Shown here: positions 35,448 through 45,122 of the stretch, one piece after another | Numbering within the stretch: the first letter of the stretch is position 1 | How the letters are laid out: each line of letters starts with the position of its first letter | DNA from: Spisula solida | Lineage: Eukaryota; Mollusca; Bivalvia; Venerida; Mactridae | NCBI GenBank assembly: GCA_947247005.1 | Contig: OX365949.1 | Coordinates: 16,867,130-16,931,129 of the forward strand | Direction: 5' to 3' | DNA: 64,000 nt | Notes under the pieces: model-generated | The model's database searches: none | Told to the model about the DNA's origin: nothing | Seen by the model: only the letters and a program-made list of their open reading frames with translations | Position numbers and translations under genes: made by a program

Positions 35448-35540
35448 GCGTTCGTAGCGTAGTGCGTTAAATGCATGGTTTCAGCATAAATCATTGGTGA
35501 AATCCAAGTTAAGGTTCGAATCAAGTCTGATACGCTTTTT
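35448..35540 (+). repeat. tRNA-like SINE head or tRNA pseudogene (+)
   Basis: A-box-like TAGCGTAGTGCG (35455) and B-box-like GGTTCGAATCAA (35513) with about 47 bases between, and a TTTTT terminator after TACGC. GCGT and ACGC could pair at the ends. The spacing suggests a long variable arm (Ser/Leu type), but the cloverleaf is imperfect, so a SINE head or pseudogene is more likely than a working tRNA. Confidence 0.5.
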
Positions 35541-35835
35541 CTTTGTTATGCTTTTTATAATATTGTTTTTCTGATGTTTTTATATCGACAAATTAATTTT
35601 TATCATACTTTTCTTTGCGTAAACAGTATCTGGCTTGATATAGATACACTACGGGTTTTTTACATTTACTAGTACATTGAATACAAAACATGATTGCAAA
35701 AATTTCCAGCTTCGTAGGATGAACACAATCCTGGTATGCTGGAATACAAATAGCGAATAGATCTAGTTTATTCATTGCATGTATGTAATCGCCGGAATGA
35801 GCAAAAGCATTAATATACGTAGTTTAAGCAAAATT

Positions 35836-35941
35836 AAAAAAAATCTAGGCATTGTTGGGATTTGAACTCGCAGTAAATTGTTTACATTTTCAAAATAAGA
35901 CTCACAAAACAATAGCTGTTAACCACTCGGCTATAGGGCAG
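35836..35941 (-). repeat. tRNA-like SINE head or tRNA pseudogene (-)
   Basis: On the minus strand TAGCCGAGTGG (A box) is followed by GAGTTCAAATCC (B box) and a T8 run. The acceptor and T stems do not pair well. Opposite orientation to the copy at 35448, about 300 bp away. Confidence 0.5.
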
Positions 35942-36474
35942 TTTAAGTTTTGATCATTTAAATGTACTCATGATCATAGGACTTAATCCTGACACACCTG
36001 TAATAATCGATCGTGTTGAATGTTTGTTTACGCGGTTGTGACAAATAACTTTGAATCAACAGTAGATACAAAACTCGCGATTATTTTAACCAAAATATAA
36101 GAATTTGTATAAAGTCTTACTTGAACTCAATAACAACATTATTTTACGACCTCGCTGACAATATTGTTGCCTAAATAATATGTTTAACTTGAAAAACACG
36201 TTTATTTTCTCGCCATCGGTATCGAGCTACGGAAGCGACAGTGTAGACTATTAATAGAACAGCTCCTGATAAAATGCAATATTTCAAATATATTTAGCAT
36301 TTTTAGGATAATTGTTGCTAAAGTTTTAAGGGAGTAGAGTCTAATCTTAAGTGAGATAGTGTACTTTTCGTTAAAAAGCGTTTGTTGTCTTCAAATTAAA
36401 GTTGTTGAATAAAATAAGCATTGTATTATGATGCACTACATGTGCTCTTGAAGTTCAACCCAAACTAAATGTTG

Positions 36475-36887
36475 ATAAAGTGAATTTATTGAAGCATGAC
36501 AGCATTTTTATTGCAAATCTTACTCGTTCACAAACAAAGTCAACATGGCATTAAGAGTCAAAGTTTGTTGTCGGGGACATAGCCAATAGTATAAGGAACA
36601 AACTCTTACAAAGAATTAATCATGAAACAAATTCATGAACTTGTATCATGCAAAAAATCAATGATCATCAATGACCTTGCAAACCGAAAGTAGAAAAATG
36701 GCAATGTTTCTTAAATATCTTTGTAAGTATACATTTTTCAGTCTTAAACTAAGTAAGAGTTTGTTCCCTAGAGTTATATTGTAAGAACGATATACATTTT
36801 AGCTAGTACCCTCGGACAGTTTTTGTGTTTGCGAACGAGCAAGATTTACATTGAAAATGCTGTCATACTTCAATAAATTCACTTTAT
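36475..36887. mobile_element. MITE with about 60-bp inverted ends (repeat C, intact copy)
   Basis: Left ATAAAGTGAATTTATTGAAG...CATGACAGCATTTT...CTCGTTCACAAAC matches, reverse complemented, GTTTGCGAACGAG...AAATGCTGTCAT...CTTCAATAAATTCACTTTAT at the right. No ORF. A split copy lies at 18310-18537 plus 21472-21660. Confidence 0.75.
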
Positions 36888-36904
36888 TTATATTTATTTT
36901 TTAT

Positions 36905-37042
36905 TTAACTTCAAGGGTATATGTATAGCATCATAATGCTATGCTTACTGTACCCATCAAATATCAATTTGAAGAATAAAATGCATTTGAAAAAAGCATG
37001 CACCCACCCACTATAGATCATACTCCATCTCCTTAAACAAAG
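36905..37042. repeat. Dispersed repeat, second copy of 23691-23822
   Basis: Both begin ACTTCAAGGGTA and contain GAATAAAATGC...AAAAAGCATG, then CTATAGATCATACTC. Confidence 0.6.
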
Positions 37043-37301
37043 ATGTTTACTGATCATATACAATAATTGTTTTATACATTTTCCATATTTAAATGTTGAA
37101 AAAAAGAATTAAGTATATACACTTCCACTATACTGCCTATTGTCCGGAATCCCCCCGACCGTGAAATTTTAGAATCCGGAAAACGGGGTTTATCCAGTAA
37201 TGTCGATATCGAGAATAATTTACCAAAATATCTAAATCTTTAACATGAATGAAAATCACACAAGTAGGACTCTACAGTATTGTTTAGATTCCATGTAAAC
37301 A

Positions 37302-38770
37302 TAGCTCTCCTGCCACAAAGTGGCAAGGTGAGCTTTTGTGATTGTTTTTTGTCTGTCATCCGTCGTCCGTCCGTCTGTCAGTCCGTTAGACAATTCACCG
37401 TCAACACTCTAGCACTTTCAATTTTTCAGTAGTTGTATCTCAATAAAATCTAGGTCAAGTTCGAAGTTTGGGTCATTTGGGGTCAAAACTAGGTCAAAGG
37501 GTCAAATAAAAGCAAAACCCTGTTAACACTCTGGAGGTCACATTCTTGTTTTGATCTTCACCAAGCTTGGTCAGTAGTTAAATCTCAATAAAATCTAGGT
37601 CAAGTTTGAAGTTAGGTCATTTGGGGTCAAAAACTAGGTCAAAAGGTCAAATAAGAGAATAACATTGTTAACACTCTGGTGGCCACATTTTTGCTTTAAT
37701 CTCCATGAAGTTTGGTCTAAATGTTTATCTTGGTGACCTTAAGATCAAGTTCGAAGTTGGGTCATGTGGGGTCAAAAACTAGGTTAAAAGTTTAAATAAT
37801 AGGAAAAACCTTGTTTACACTCTGGCGGCTATATTTTTTCTTCGATCTTCTCCAAACTTAGTCATTAGTTGTATCTCAATGAAATCTAGGTCAAGTTTGA
37901 AGTTATGTCATTTGGGGTCAAAAACTAGGTTAAAATGTCAAATAATAGGAAAAACCTTGTTAACATTCTGGCGGCCATATGTTTTCTTTGATCTTCTCCA
38001 AACTTGGTCATTAGTTGTATCTCAATGAAATCTAGGTCAAGTTTGAAGTTATGCCATTTGGGATAAAAACTAGGTCAAAAGACCAAATAATAGAAAAACA
38101 TTGTTAACACTCTGGAGATCACATTCTTGCTTTGATCTTCACCAAACTTGGTCAGTAGTTGTATCTCTATGAAATCCAGGTCAAGATTGAAGTTAGGTCA
38201 TGTGAAGTCAAAAACTAGTTCAACAGGTCAAATAATAAAATAACCTTGTTAACACTCTGGTGGCCACATGTTAGCCTTAATCTTCATGATGTTTGGTCAA
38301 AAAGTTTATCTTGGTGACCTTAAGGTCAAGTTCGAAGTTGGGTCATGTGGGGTCAAAAACAAGGTTAAAAGGTCTAATAATAGCAAAACCTTGTTAACAC
38401 TATGGAGGTCACATTTTTGCTTTGATCTTCACCAAACTTGGTCAGTAGTTGTATCTCAATGAAATCTAGGTCAAGTTTGAAGTTGGGTCATGTGGGGTCA
38501 AAAACTACGTCAAAAGGTCAAATAATAGGATAACTTTGGTTACACTCTGGCGGCCATATTTTTTCTTTGATCTTCTCTAAACTTGGTCATTAGTTGTATC
38601 TCAATGAAATCTAGGTCAAGTTTGAAGTTATGTCATTTGGGGTCAAAAACTAGGTCAAAAGGCCAAATAATAGAAAAACCTTATTAACACTCTTGAGGCC
38701 GTATTTTTGCTTTAATCTTGATCAACTTTGGTCAAAATGTCAATCTTGATGACCTTAAGGTCACGTTTGA
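37302..38770 (+). mobile_element. Helentron/HINE-like tandem-repeat element, 3' end truncated
   Basis: Opens AGCTCTCCTGCCACAAAGTG then a (CCGT)n-like run. About ten units of ~110-145 bp follow (AACACTCTGGNGGTCACATT, CTTCACCAAACTTGGTCAGT, ATCTAGGTCAAGTTTGAAGT). At about 38770 it meets reverse-strand repeat A, so the closing hairpin is missing. Related in sequence to the element at 24516. Confidence 0.65.
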
Positions 38771-38774
38771 AGTT

Positions 38775-39015
38775 GAAATGGTTTGGCTAAGAAAAGAACC
38801 GAAATAAAGCGTTTTTGAGTCTGTCCGGATTTGTGGTCGTCCGAACTTGGTGGTCGCCAGCCAGTACTGATGTAATGTGGTCCAATTGCATAGGGTGCCA
38901 ATGACTATTTTGTTCAAAACGTGCGTTTTGTCATAAAACTGAGTCGTTGACCTGTAATGTTTCAAAGAACCAACAGCTTTGACGATGAAAAGGAATACTC
39001 ATCGTCAAAGACCTT
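38775..39015 (-). repeat. Repeat A, reverse-strand partial copy
   Basis: On the minus strand begins AAGGTCTTTGACGATGA, hairpin partner TCATCGTCAAAGC, then GTTCTTTGAAAC and AAACGCACGTTTTGAACAA, as at 4018-4140. Confidence 0.7.
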
Positions 39016-39113
39016 GGGCTAGCCGCTAATAACACATTCAGACAATGGAACAGGCAATTGCCATCACGAGGTACATAAATCAATGACCATTTACTGAATT
39101 CAATTGCGTTCAA
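39015..39113 (-). pseudogene. OTU-peptidase-like fragment
   Basis: A minus-strand frame reads SLIYVPRDGNCLFHCLNVLL. DGNCLF is the catalytic Asp/Cys box that opens OTU deubiquitinase domains, including those in some transposon polyproteins. The frame runs into repeat A within 30 residues, and no catalytic His is visible, so at most a fragment is present. It could be chance; support is one motif. Confidence 0.25.
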
Positions 39114-39536
39114 ATTAGAGTAACTTCCCCTTACGGACTAGGTAGCACCTTAGACTGTCTAGTACGGACTAATAAAGGCCAACGGAATGTAATCTATTGT
39201 TGAATCGGCCTTCGGGCGCTCGATAAAATCAGCATTTTAAGCATAAAATCGTCAGTTTATAACTTTTTGTGTGTTATTGACCCAGATGAAGGAAATAGCC
39301 GAGTAGTTTCGATTGCATAAGGAATTTATGCGGGCGTCTTAATCCATGGAAATTATGTAGACCTACCTTATTCCATGTAGATCTACTGTATTGTGTTTTA
39401 CAATATAGAAGAACATTTATGAGCTACAGAATATCGCGCAGCCTTCGGTCGCGCTCTGAATCCGCTAGTAATATTTTGTCCACTCGTTTAAAATAAAACG
39501 TTAATGTAATGAGCACTCATGCATGATCCTATAATT

Positions 39537-39557
39537 ATACCTTATTTTTTATTTAAG
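39537..39557 (+). promoter_or_regulatory. Possible 3' splice site just before the deaminase start codon
   Basis: A pyrimidine-rich run (ACCTTATTTTTTATTTAAG) ends in AG at 39557, three bases before the ATG at 39561. It would place an intron in the 5' UTR and exclude the upstream in-frame ATG at 39519. Confidence 0.4.
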
Positions 39558-39560
39558 AAA

Positions 39561-40757
39561 ATGTCTCTATCAAAGGAAGAGTTCCAGGAATACTTTGCTA
39601 ACAGTTGTACTTACGACGATTCTGACGAGAACTGCATTCCAGTCGCAAACAATATTCTGTTCTACAAAATTGGAATGGTAAAAAATAATGGAGACTATGT
39701 TGAAGACACATGGGAGAGGGCAAACGAGGATATTGATAATTTTGCCGAAGTTACAATGATTGAGAATTTGAAGCGTATTAAGGACGAACAAAACGCCAGG
39801 TTTGTGTCAACTTTAGAGATATATATGGCCTATTCTCCATGCTCTTATTCGGCTGACCAATTGATTGATTTTTACCAAAACCAATGTCCCCAACCATTTG
39901 AGTTAAGGATCAAATTTGGAACATTCTACAAAATACACGAGCCTACCAAAGCCTGTTTGATTAAGATGTTGAATAATGGAATTGACCTTGATATCTTCCA
40001 CGGCGTGGCTGACTGGGTGAGATTTCTTAACCACGTCAAAATTCCCAAGCAAGATCAAGAACAATACCTGGAACATGTTCGTGAAAAGAAACGGAAAGAC
40101 AGGGAAACGGTTGATCAGGGCATATTAGACGAATTGTACGAAGGAAGTTTGCACTGTTTGTCAGATGATGATTTTAAAAGTAACTTTGCTAACAGCGGTA
40201 CCTACGGCTTTCCATCCCATAAAAGGCCACCTAGCACTATTCTGTTCTTCAACATTAGAATGGAAAATACCGATACACACTATGTTGAAGACAGGTGGGT
40301 GAAGGTGGAAAACACGCGTCATGGCCATGCCGAACTTGAAATGATTCGCATTTTGAATGCTAAGATGGCGCATCATTATAAGTTTGGACCTATATTGAGG
40401 ATATATTTGAGCTATTCACCATGCCAAATTTGTTCAAAAAAGTTAATAGATGTCCAAAAGCGATTGAAGACAAAAGTTCATATCCGATTTGGAACATTCT
40501 ACAAAGATTACGAGTCTGGTAACATAGAGGGATTGGAGGAGCTTTTGACTAACAGAGTTGTCCTTGATATATTTCATAGAGAGATGGACTGGGTTCAATT
40601 CCTGAACGACATACAGGTTCCCCAAACAGATCAAGAACGATACCTTCACCATGTTCGTAAACGGAAAAGGATAAAACGGGAAGCGATTGACCAGCGCAAG
40701 TTAGACGAATTGTATGGGAAACAATTAGAGCAGCGTATGAACTCGCTCAGTATTTGA
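39561..40757 (+). CDS. AID/APOBEC-like cytidine deaminase, tandem double domain
   Basis: This 398-residue protein is encoded in one exon. Two copies of a ~200-residue unit align from LSKEEFQEYFANS (residue 3) and LSDDDFKSNFANS (residue 200), each closing with a basic tail (YLEHVREKKRK / YLHHVRKRKRI) and LDELY. Copy 2 has H256-A-E258, 28 residues, then SYSPCQIC (P287, C288, C291): the zinc and catalytic set HxE-x(23-28)-PCxxC with the SxSPC signature of AID/APOBEC enzymes. RFGTFYKDYE and VVLDIFHREMDWVQFLND match the later strands and helix. Copy 1 has Phe61 for His and Ser97 for the second Cys, so it should not bind zinc normally. The family deaminates cytosine in DNA or RNA. Start at 39561 is chosen because both copies then begin alike; an in-frame ATG at 39519 would add 14 residues. 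Substrate is unknown. Confidence 0.88.
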   Translation: MSLSKEEFQEYFANSCTYDDSDENCIPVANNILFYKIGMVKNNGDYVEDTWERANEDIDNFAEVTMIENLKRIKDEQNARFVSTLEIYMAYSPCSYSADQLIDFYQNQCPQPFELRIKFGTFYKIHEPTKACLIKMLNNGIDLDIFHGVADWVRFLNHVKIPKQDQEQYLEHVREKKRKDRETVDQGILDELYEGSLHCLSDDDFKSNFANSGTYGFPSHKRPPSTILFFNIRMENTDTHYVEDRWVKVENTRHGHAELEMIRILNAKMAHHYKFGPILRIYLSYSPCQICSKKLIDVQKRLKTKVHIRFGTFYKDYESGNIEGLEELLTNRVVLDIFHREMDWVQFLNDIQVPQTDQERYLHHVRKRKRIKREAIDQRKLDELYGKQLEQRMNSLSI

Positions 40758-41152
40758 CATCCTATCTGAAAGTATTGGGCATTAGCGATACCTTGATTAT
40801 TATAGTACATAATACTTTCAACATGTTCGTTTGGAGAAAGGAGACACATGGGGAAATATTGACAAGGGACATGTTAGATAATCGGTAGAAAGCCGTACAG
40901 CGGAACTTTAGCAACTCCCATAATCTGGAACTATTAAACACAATTGAATTTAAATGTTATTAGCACAGTATTTGATTTTAACGAAAGATTTAATTACAAC
41001 ATACATGCAGCTGATTGTTGGGAAATATTTTAATGCTAATGATTTGTTATAGTTCGTAAACAGATCGACTTTGTACCGAAGACTTGTGGTGACTATTCCC
41101 CTTGCTATTCTGCGGAGGAACGACTATGAATTGTCTGTGCATTACAGTATTT

Positions 41153-41158
41153 AATAAA
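41153..41158 (+). promoter_or_regulatory. Candidate polyadenylation signal of the deaminase gene
   Basis: AATAAA about 395 bases past the stop at 40757. A weaker alternative is not excluded. Confidence 0.35.
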
Positions 41159-41453
41159 CACGAAATGAACAGGAAAGTAGCGACTTGATTTGAAATATTG
41201 CAAGAGTATTGTAAATGTGAAAGAATCATCCAGTAATGACATACATAACCGGATAATTGTAAATGAAATGGAACATTACCTGAATCTTTAATACACGGTA
41301 TGATACTATGATATATGGGGATAAACATACGTAACTTCCGGTCAATGGTTGACGTGAAAAAATCGAGAGACTAATTTTTGGATATTAAATTGAGTAAACG
41401 GGACTATATTAGTGTAGAGTTTTAGAAATACCTGTTTAAGTGAGAAGGTAATT

Positions 41454-42988
41454 ATGGAGGACGTTAATTGCAGTTTGAATCCATCGGATAGTGAAACTGA
41501 GCGAGGGTTAGAATTTGGTGTAACAACAAAGAACCGGTTTGAAAATAGCGCGGAAAACCCATGGACAAAGATCGATAAGCGAAATAATCGAGGAGCGAAG
41601 AGGCCGCATGTAAGCTCGAATAGTGTAAACATGTCTGAATTCTCACAACTATCCACATCAGATAAATTAGTGAGTATGTACGCCACAATTAATGACAATA
41701 CTAAAATATTAGATTCATTGGAATCGAATCAAACCCAGTGTATGAGTGCCATCCATAGTCTATCTAAAGGAGCAGAGAACACTAATGTGAGAATAAACTC
41801 AATAGAACACTTTATCGATCAACAGACAATCAAGTTAAAAATGCTTGCATATAAATCCCTAGACCTAGAAGCCCGCAGCAGACGAAATAATTTGATATTT
41901 TGGGGTATCAGTGAGAATGTTCGCCGAGATTGTAAATCAATTTCTACAATTTTATTGAAGATGAACTAAATCTTGACATCTCGAGTATTACAATAGAGCG
42001 AGCACACCGACTCGGGTCACTAAGACAACATGGCCATGACAATGGTAGGGCTAGAAAACGTCCAATAATAGTTCGATTCTTGGACTACACAGATACTGAG
42101 TACGTCCTTAAATCAGCATACAGGCTAGGAGGAACCCCTTATGGTATCGACCGTGATTACCCCCAAGAAATAGTGGAAGCCAGAAAGGAACTGTACGAAT
42201 GTTTCGAGGCCAAATCAGCACGAGTAAATAAAATCAAAATGCAAATTAAGTTTCCTGCAAAGCTATATGTGAATGATAGACCGATTCGTGATAAATTCCC
42301 GGAGTGGTTTTCTGTGCTTAAGGAAAGCAGAATTGATGGTTTTGAACCAAGACAACACTCATATAATTCTCAACATGTAGAAGACAAAAACAGTCATAGT
42401 GCGTATTCCGTTTCGACTGCAGTTGACAACACAAATTCATTCATACACAATAGTGTATTCGCAACGCCTATGACAGGACACGCCCCCTCCGAGATTGTTA
42501 TGATCGAAACACGTGACAATCCATCTGGTCACGTGACTACACACAACTCCAAGACTGTAAATCAACCAAATTCAACAACTGGACACTTACCTGAACATAA
42601 ATCTCCAACATTCAACAAGAAAAACACTACCAAAAATAAATCAACGCATAAACCCAAACCAGTGCGTAGGAATAATACACGACGTAACATTGCTTTTAAT
42701 CCGAGAGCAAATTCAACCATAGGCAGTCAGCACGTACCCAAATACTACCCCGGCCAAATCGGATTTTACCACTGTTTACTATGTTATGACAAGGTGAATC
42801 ACGAAGAATGGAGTGCCTGTCACATAACTTGTCGTATTCTTTTATTTATTCACTCAAATGCTATCTTACAGGTATCATCGTGTAGCCAAGATATTTTACT
42901 TTCCAGATATATAAACAGTTTAGTCCTTAAATACACACCCTTAACACAATATAAGTCAAATCGCGAATTTTTTTTGGTCATCAATTAA
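41454..42988 (+). pseudogene. L1-type LINE ORF1 (RNA-binding protein), frameshifted
   Basis: Frame one (41454-41969, ATG at 41454) gives a polar N-terminus, a coiled-coil-like stretch (DNTKILDSLESNQTQCMSAI) and LEARSRRNNLIFWGISE, the start of the ORF1 RRM domain. The frame shifts near 41960. The rest of the RRM and the C-terminal domain (RPIIVRFLDYTDTEYVLKSA, IDRDYPQEIVEARKELYECF, FPAKLYVNDRPIRDKFPEWF) continue in another frame to 42988, followed by a Thr/Asn-rich tail and a Cys-rich stretch (CLLCYDKVNHEEWSAC). ORF1 proteins bind LINE RNA as a chaperone. It begins about 700 bp past the deaminase stop, same strand. Broken, so not functional as read. Confidence 0.8.
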
Positions 42989-43605
42989 GAAGTTCAGTAT
43001 ATACACCGGACACAAACGGAATTGGCCGAGCTTACACGATTGAACAACTATGAATGACGTGACACACACTCTAGCCAATTAAACGATCGCTTCGAAATCT
43101 GTTGAGGTCGAAAGGTTATCGGAATACTAAATAAAATTGGAAATTGACGGTGGCGAAGTTCGTACATTTTTTTTTAATTATCGATCTAGTGAAATATTGC
43201 GATGTTTAATTGGCATGTGAGGTAGCTAGATGACTAGCTAGGCCCGTTTGTGAAGCATACATTCTGTTTCAAGGCAAAATTCACGTTTACAAGCGTGAAA
43301 ATCTGGGTTTTGCTGAACGTCTTAGTTAGCGACCTAATTAAGGAATTGTATTCTTGATTCTGACGTTCGGTGTGTAAACGGGTGTGTATCTAAGGACTAA
43401 AGTGTTGATATATCCTGAAAGTAAAATATAGTAGCTACACGTTGATACCCGTAATATACCATTTCAATGAATAATAAACCTACACGGCTACAAATGTGAC
43501 AGGCACTTTTATAATCGGAAATATTGAAAGTAACCTTTCTTATATAGGTAAACAATGAGAAGGTTGATATGACTTGTGAAGTAGTAGGGTACGTGCAGGC
43601 TGCCT

Positions 43606-45122
43606 ATGAATTCAACACCTTCATACGGGACACATGATTCTAAAAATAGAACTAGGGGAAATCCACATGAGAATGAACCACCGACGAATATAGGTCAACA
43701 TCATGATAGTGATTAGGACAGGAGGGAGAAAAGTGGATTACGATATTGTATAATATTGAACGTTGAGGGACTCATGGGGTTATCTTATAATAAATTACAT
43801 ACACCTGAAATGATTAGCCTTTTTGAAACTCATGACATACTTGTGTTTACGGAGTCGTGGTTGAATGACAGTCTTGACTGTCGTGTTTTAAACGGTTTTA
43901 CAGATTTCACATTGAATAGAACACTAAATCGCAGGAATGCACGAAGAGACAGTGGCGGTATTATTGTTTATATATCCGATACGATTAGTCAGGGTGTAAA
44001 ATTATTGAAAACTGAAAGTGACTGTATTATGTGGTTGAAATTTGATAAGAGTTTATTTCATTTTGAAAACGATTTATTATTATGTGTTTGTTATAATATT
44101 TTAGCTGGAAGTAGTAGAGAAAGTTTAGTACAAGACAATATATATGATTTATTATATGCTGATTTATTAAATATGTCTGATATGTATCATAACCAATGTA
44201 ATATCATGATTGTTGGCGATTTAAATAGCCGTGTCGGTAATTTGAAGGATTATGTGGAGAATGAGTATTTATTCCATTTAGACCTGTTGCCTGATGATTA
44301 TGTTTTTGATAATATTATTGATAGGCTAACAAAAGATAGCACGGTAAATGAGAACGGAAAATTACTTATAAATTTTTGTCAGTCAACCGGCATGCGTATA
44401 ATGAATGGACGTGTCGGCGATCCACATAATTCATCGAACTTTACATGTATCAAACATGCTGGCAGTAGTATTGTTGATTATGTTTTATGTCAGACAGATT
44501 TTATGAAGTATTTACCTGTTTTCAATGTCCACGGACCAAATATATTGTCTGATCATTGTGTTATATAAGTTTTGAAATATGTAAACAATTTTGTGATGAG
44601 TCATGTCCGGATAACCAGGATTTAGATGCTACTGTATACGATAGTGTTTCTTTTAAATATGGATGGAAAAATAAAAAGAAATCTGATTTTATTAATGCAT
44701 TAACAGACGAAGATGTTCAAATCAATTTACAACAATTGTGTGATGATGTATTAAATGCAGAAAATAAACAAGACGTAGACGAGAATTTATCTCAATTTTA
44801 CGATGTAATTAATGGTGTATGTCAACCACTCTTTAAAAAGAATATACCGAATAAAACGAACTCATGTACTCAAAATAGTAATACGAAAAATCAGCCTTGG
44901 TATGACTCTGAATGTACAGATAATAGAATTTTTTTCTCAAAATATAAAGCGACAATTAGGTCAAAAAAATACAATCATAATAAAATACAAACTAGCAAGT
45001 TAGAATCATTTCGACTAAAAATGCTGGAGAATATTGGAAATTATTAAAATCAATGTATACAGTAAACGATAAAACAAACATATCGACTAAACAATTTGCT
45101 GAATATTTCAAATCAATAAATG
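43606..45122 (+). pseudogene. LINE ORF2 endonuclease domain, broken; reverse transcriptase missing
   Basis: The frame can start at ATG 43606 and has an in-frame TAG at 43714. An AP-endonuclease-like domain follows: ILNVEGLMG, DILVFTESWLNDS (Glu), GGIIVYIS, MIVGDLNSRVG (the GDxN box), SIVDYVLC and LSDHCVI (SDH box). This is the exonuclease-endonuclease-phosphatase fold that nicks target DNA. A one-base shift at about 44560 moves the frame; the linker continues (FEICKQFCDESCPDNQD ... QPWYDSECTD) to about 45122 at EYFKSINA, where homology ends. The reverse transcriptase that should follow is absent, so the copy was cut by deletion or insertion. Confidence 0.85.

Noticed and set aside
39537..45122. 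Idea that deaminase and LINE form a functional unit
   Set aside because: The LINE is broken and dispersed by nature; same strand and proximity alone are no evidence.
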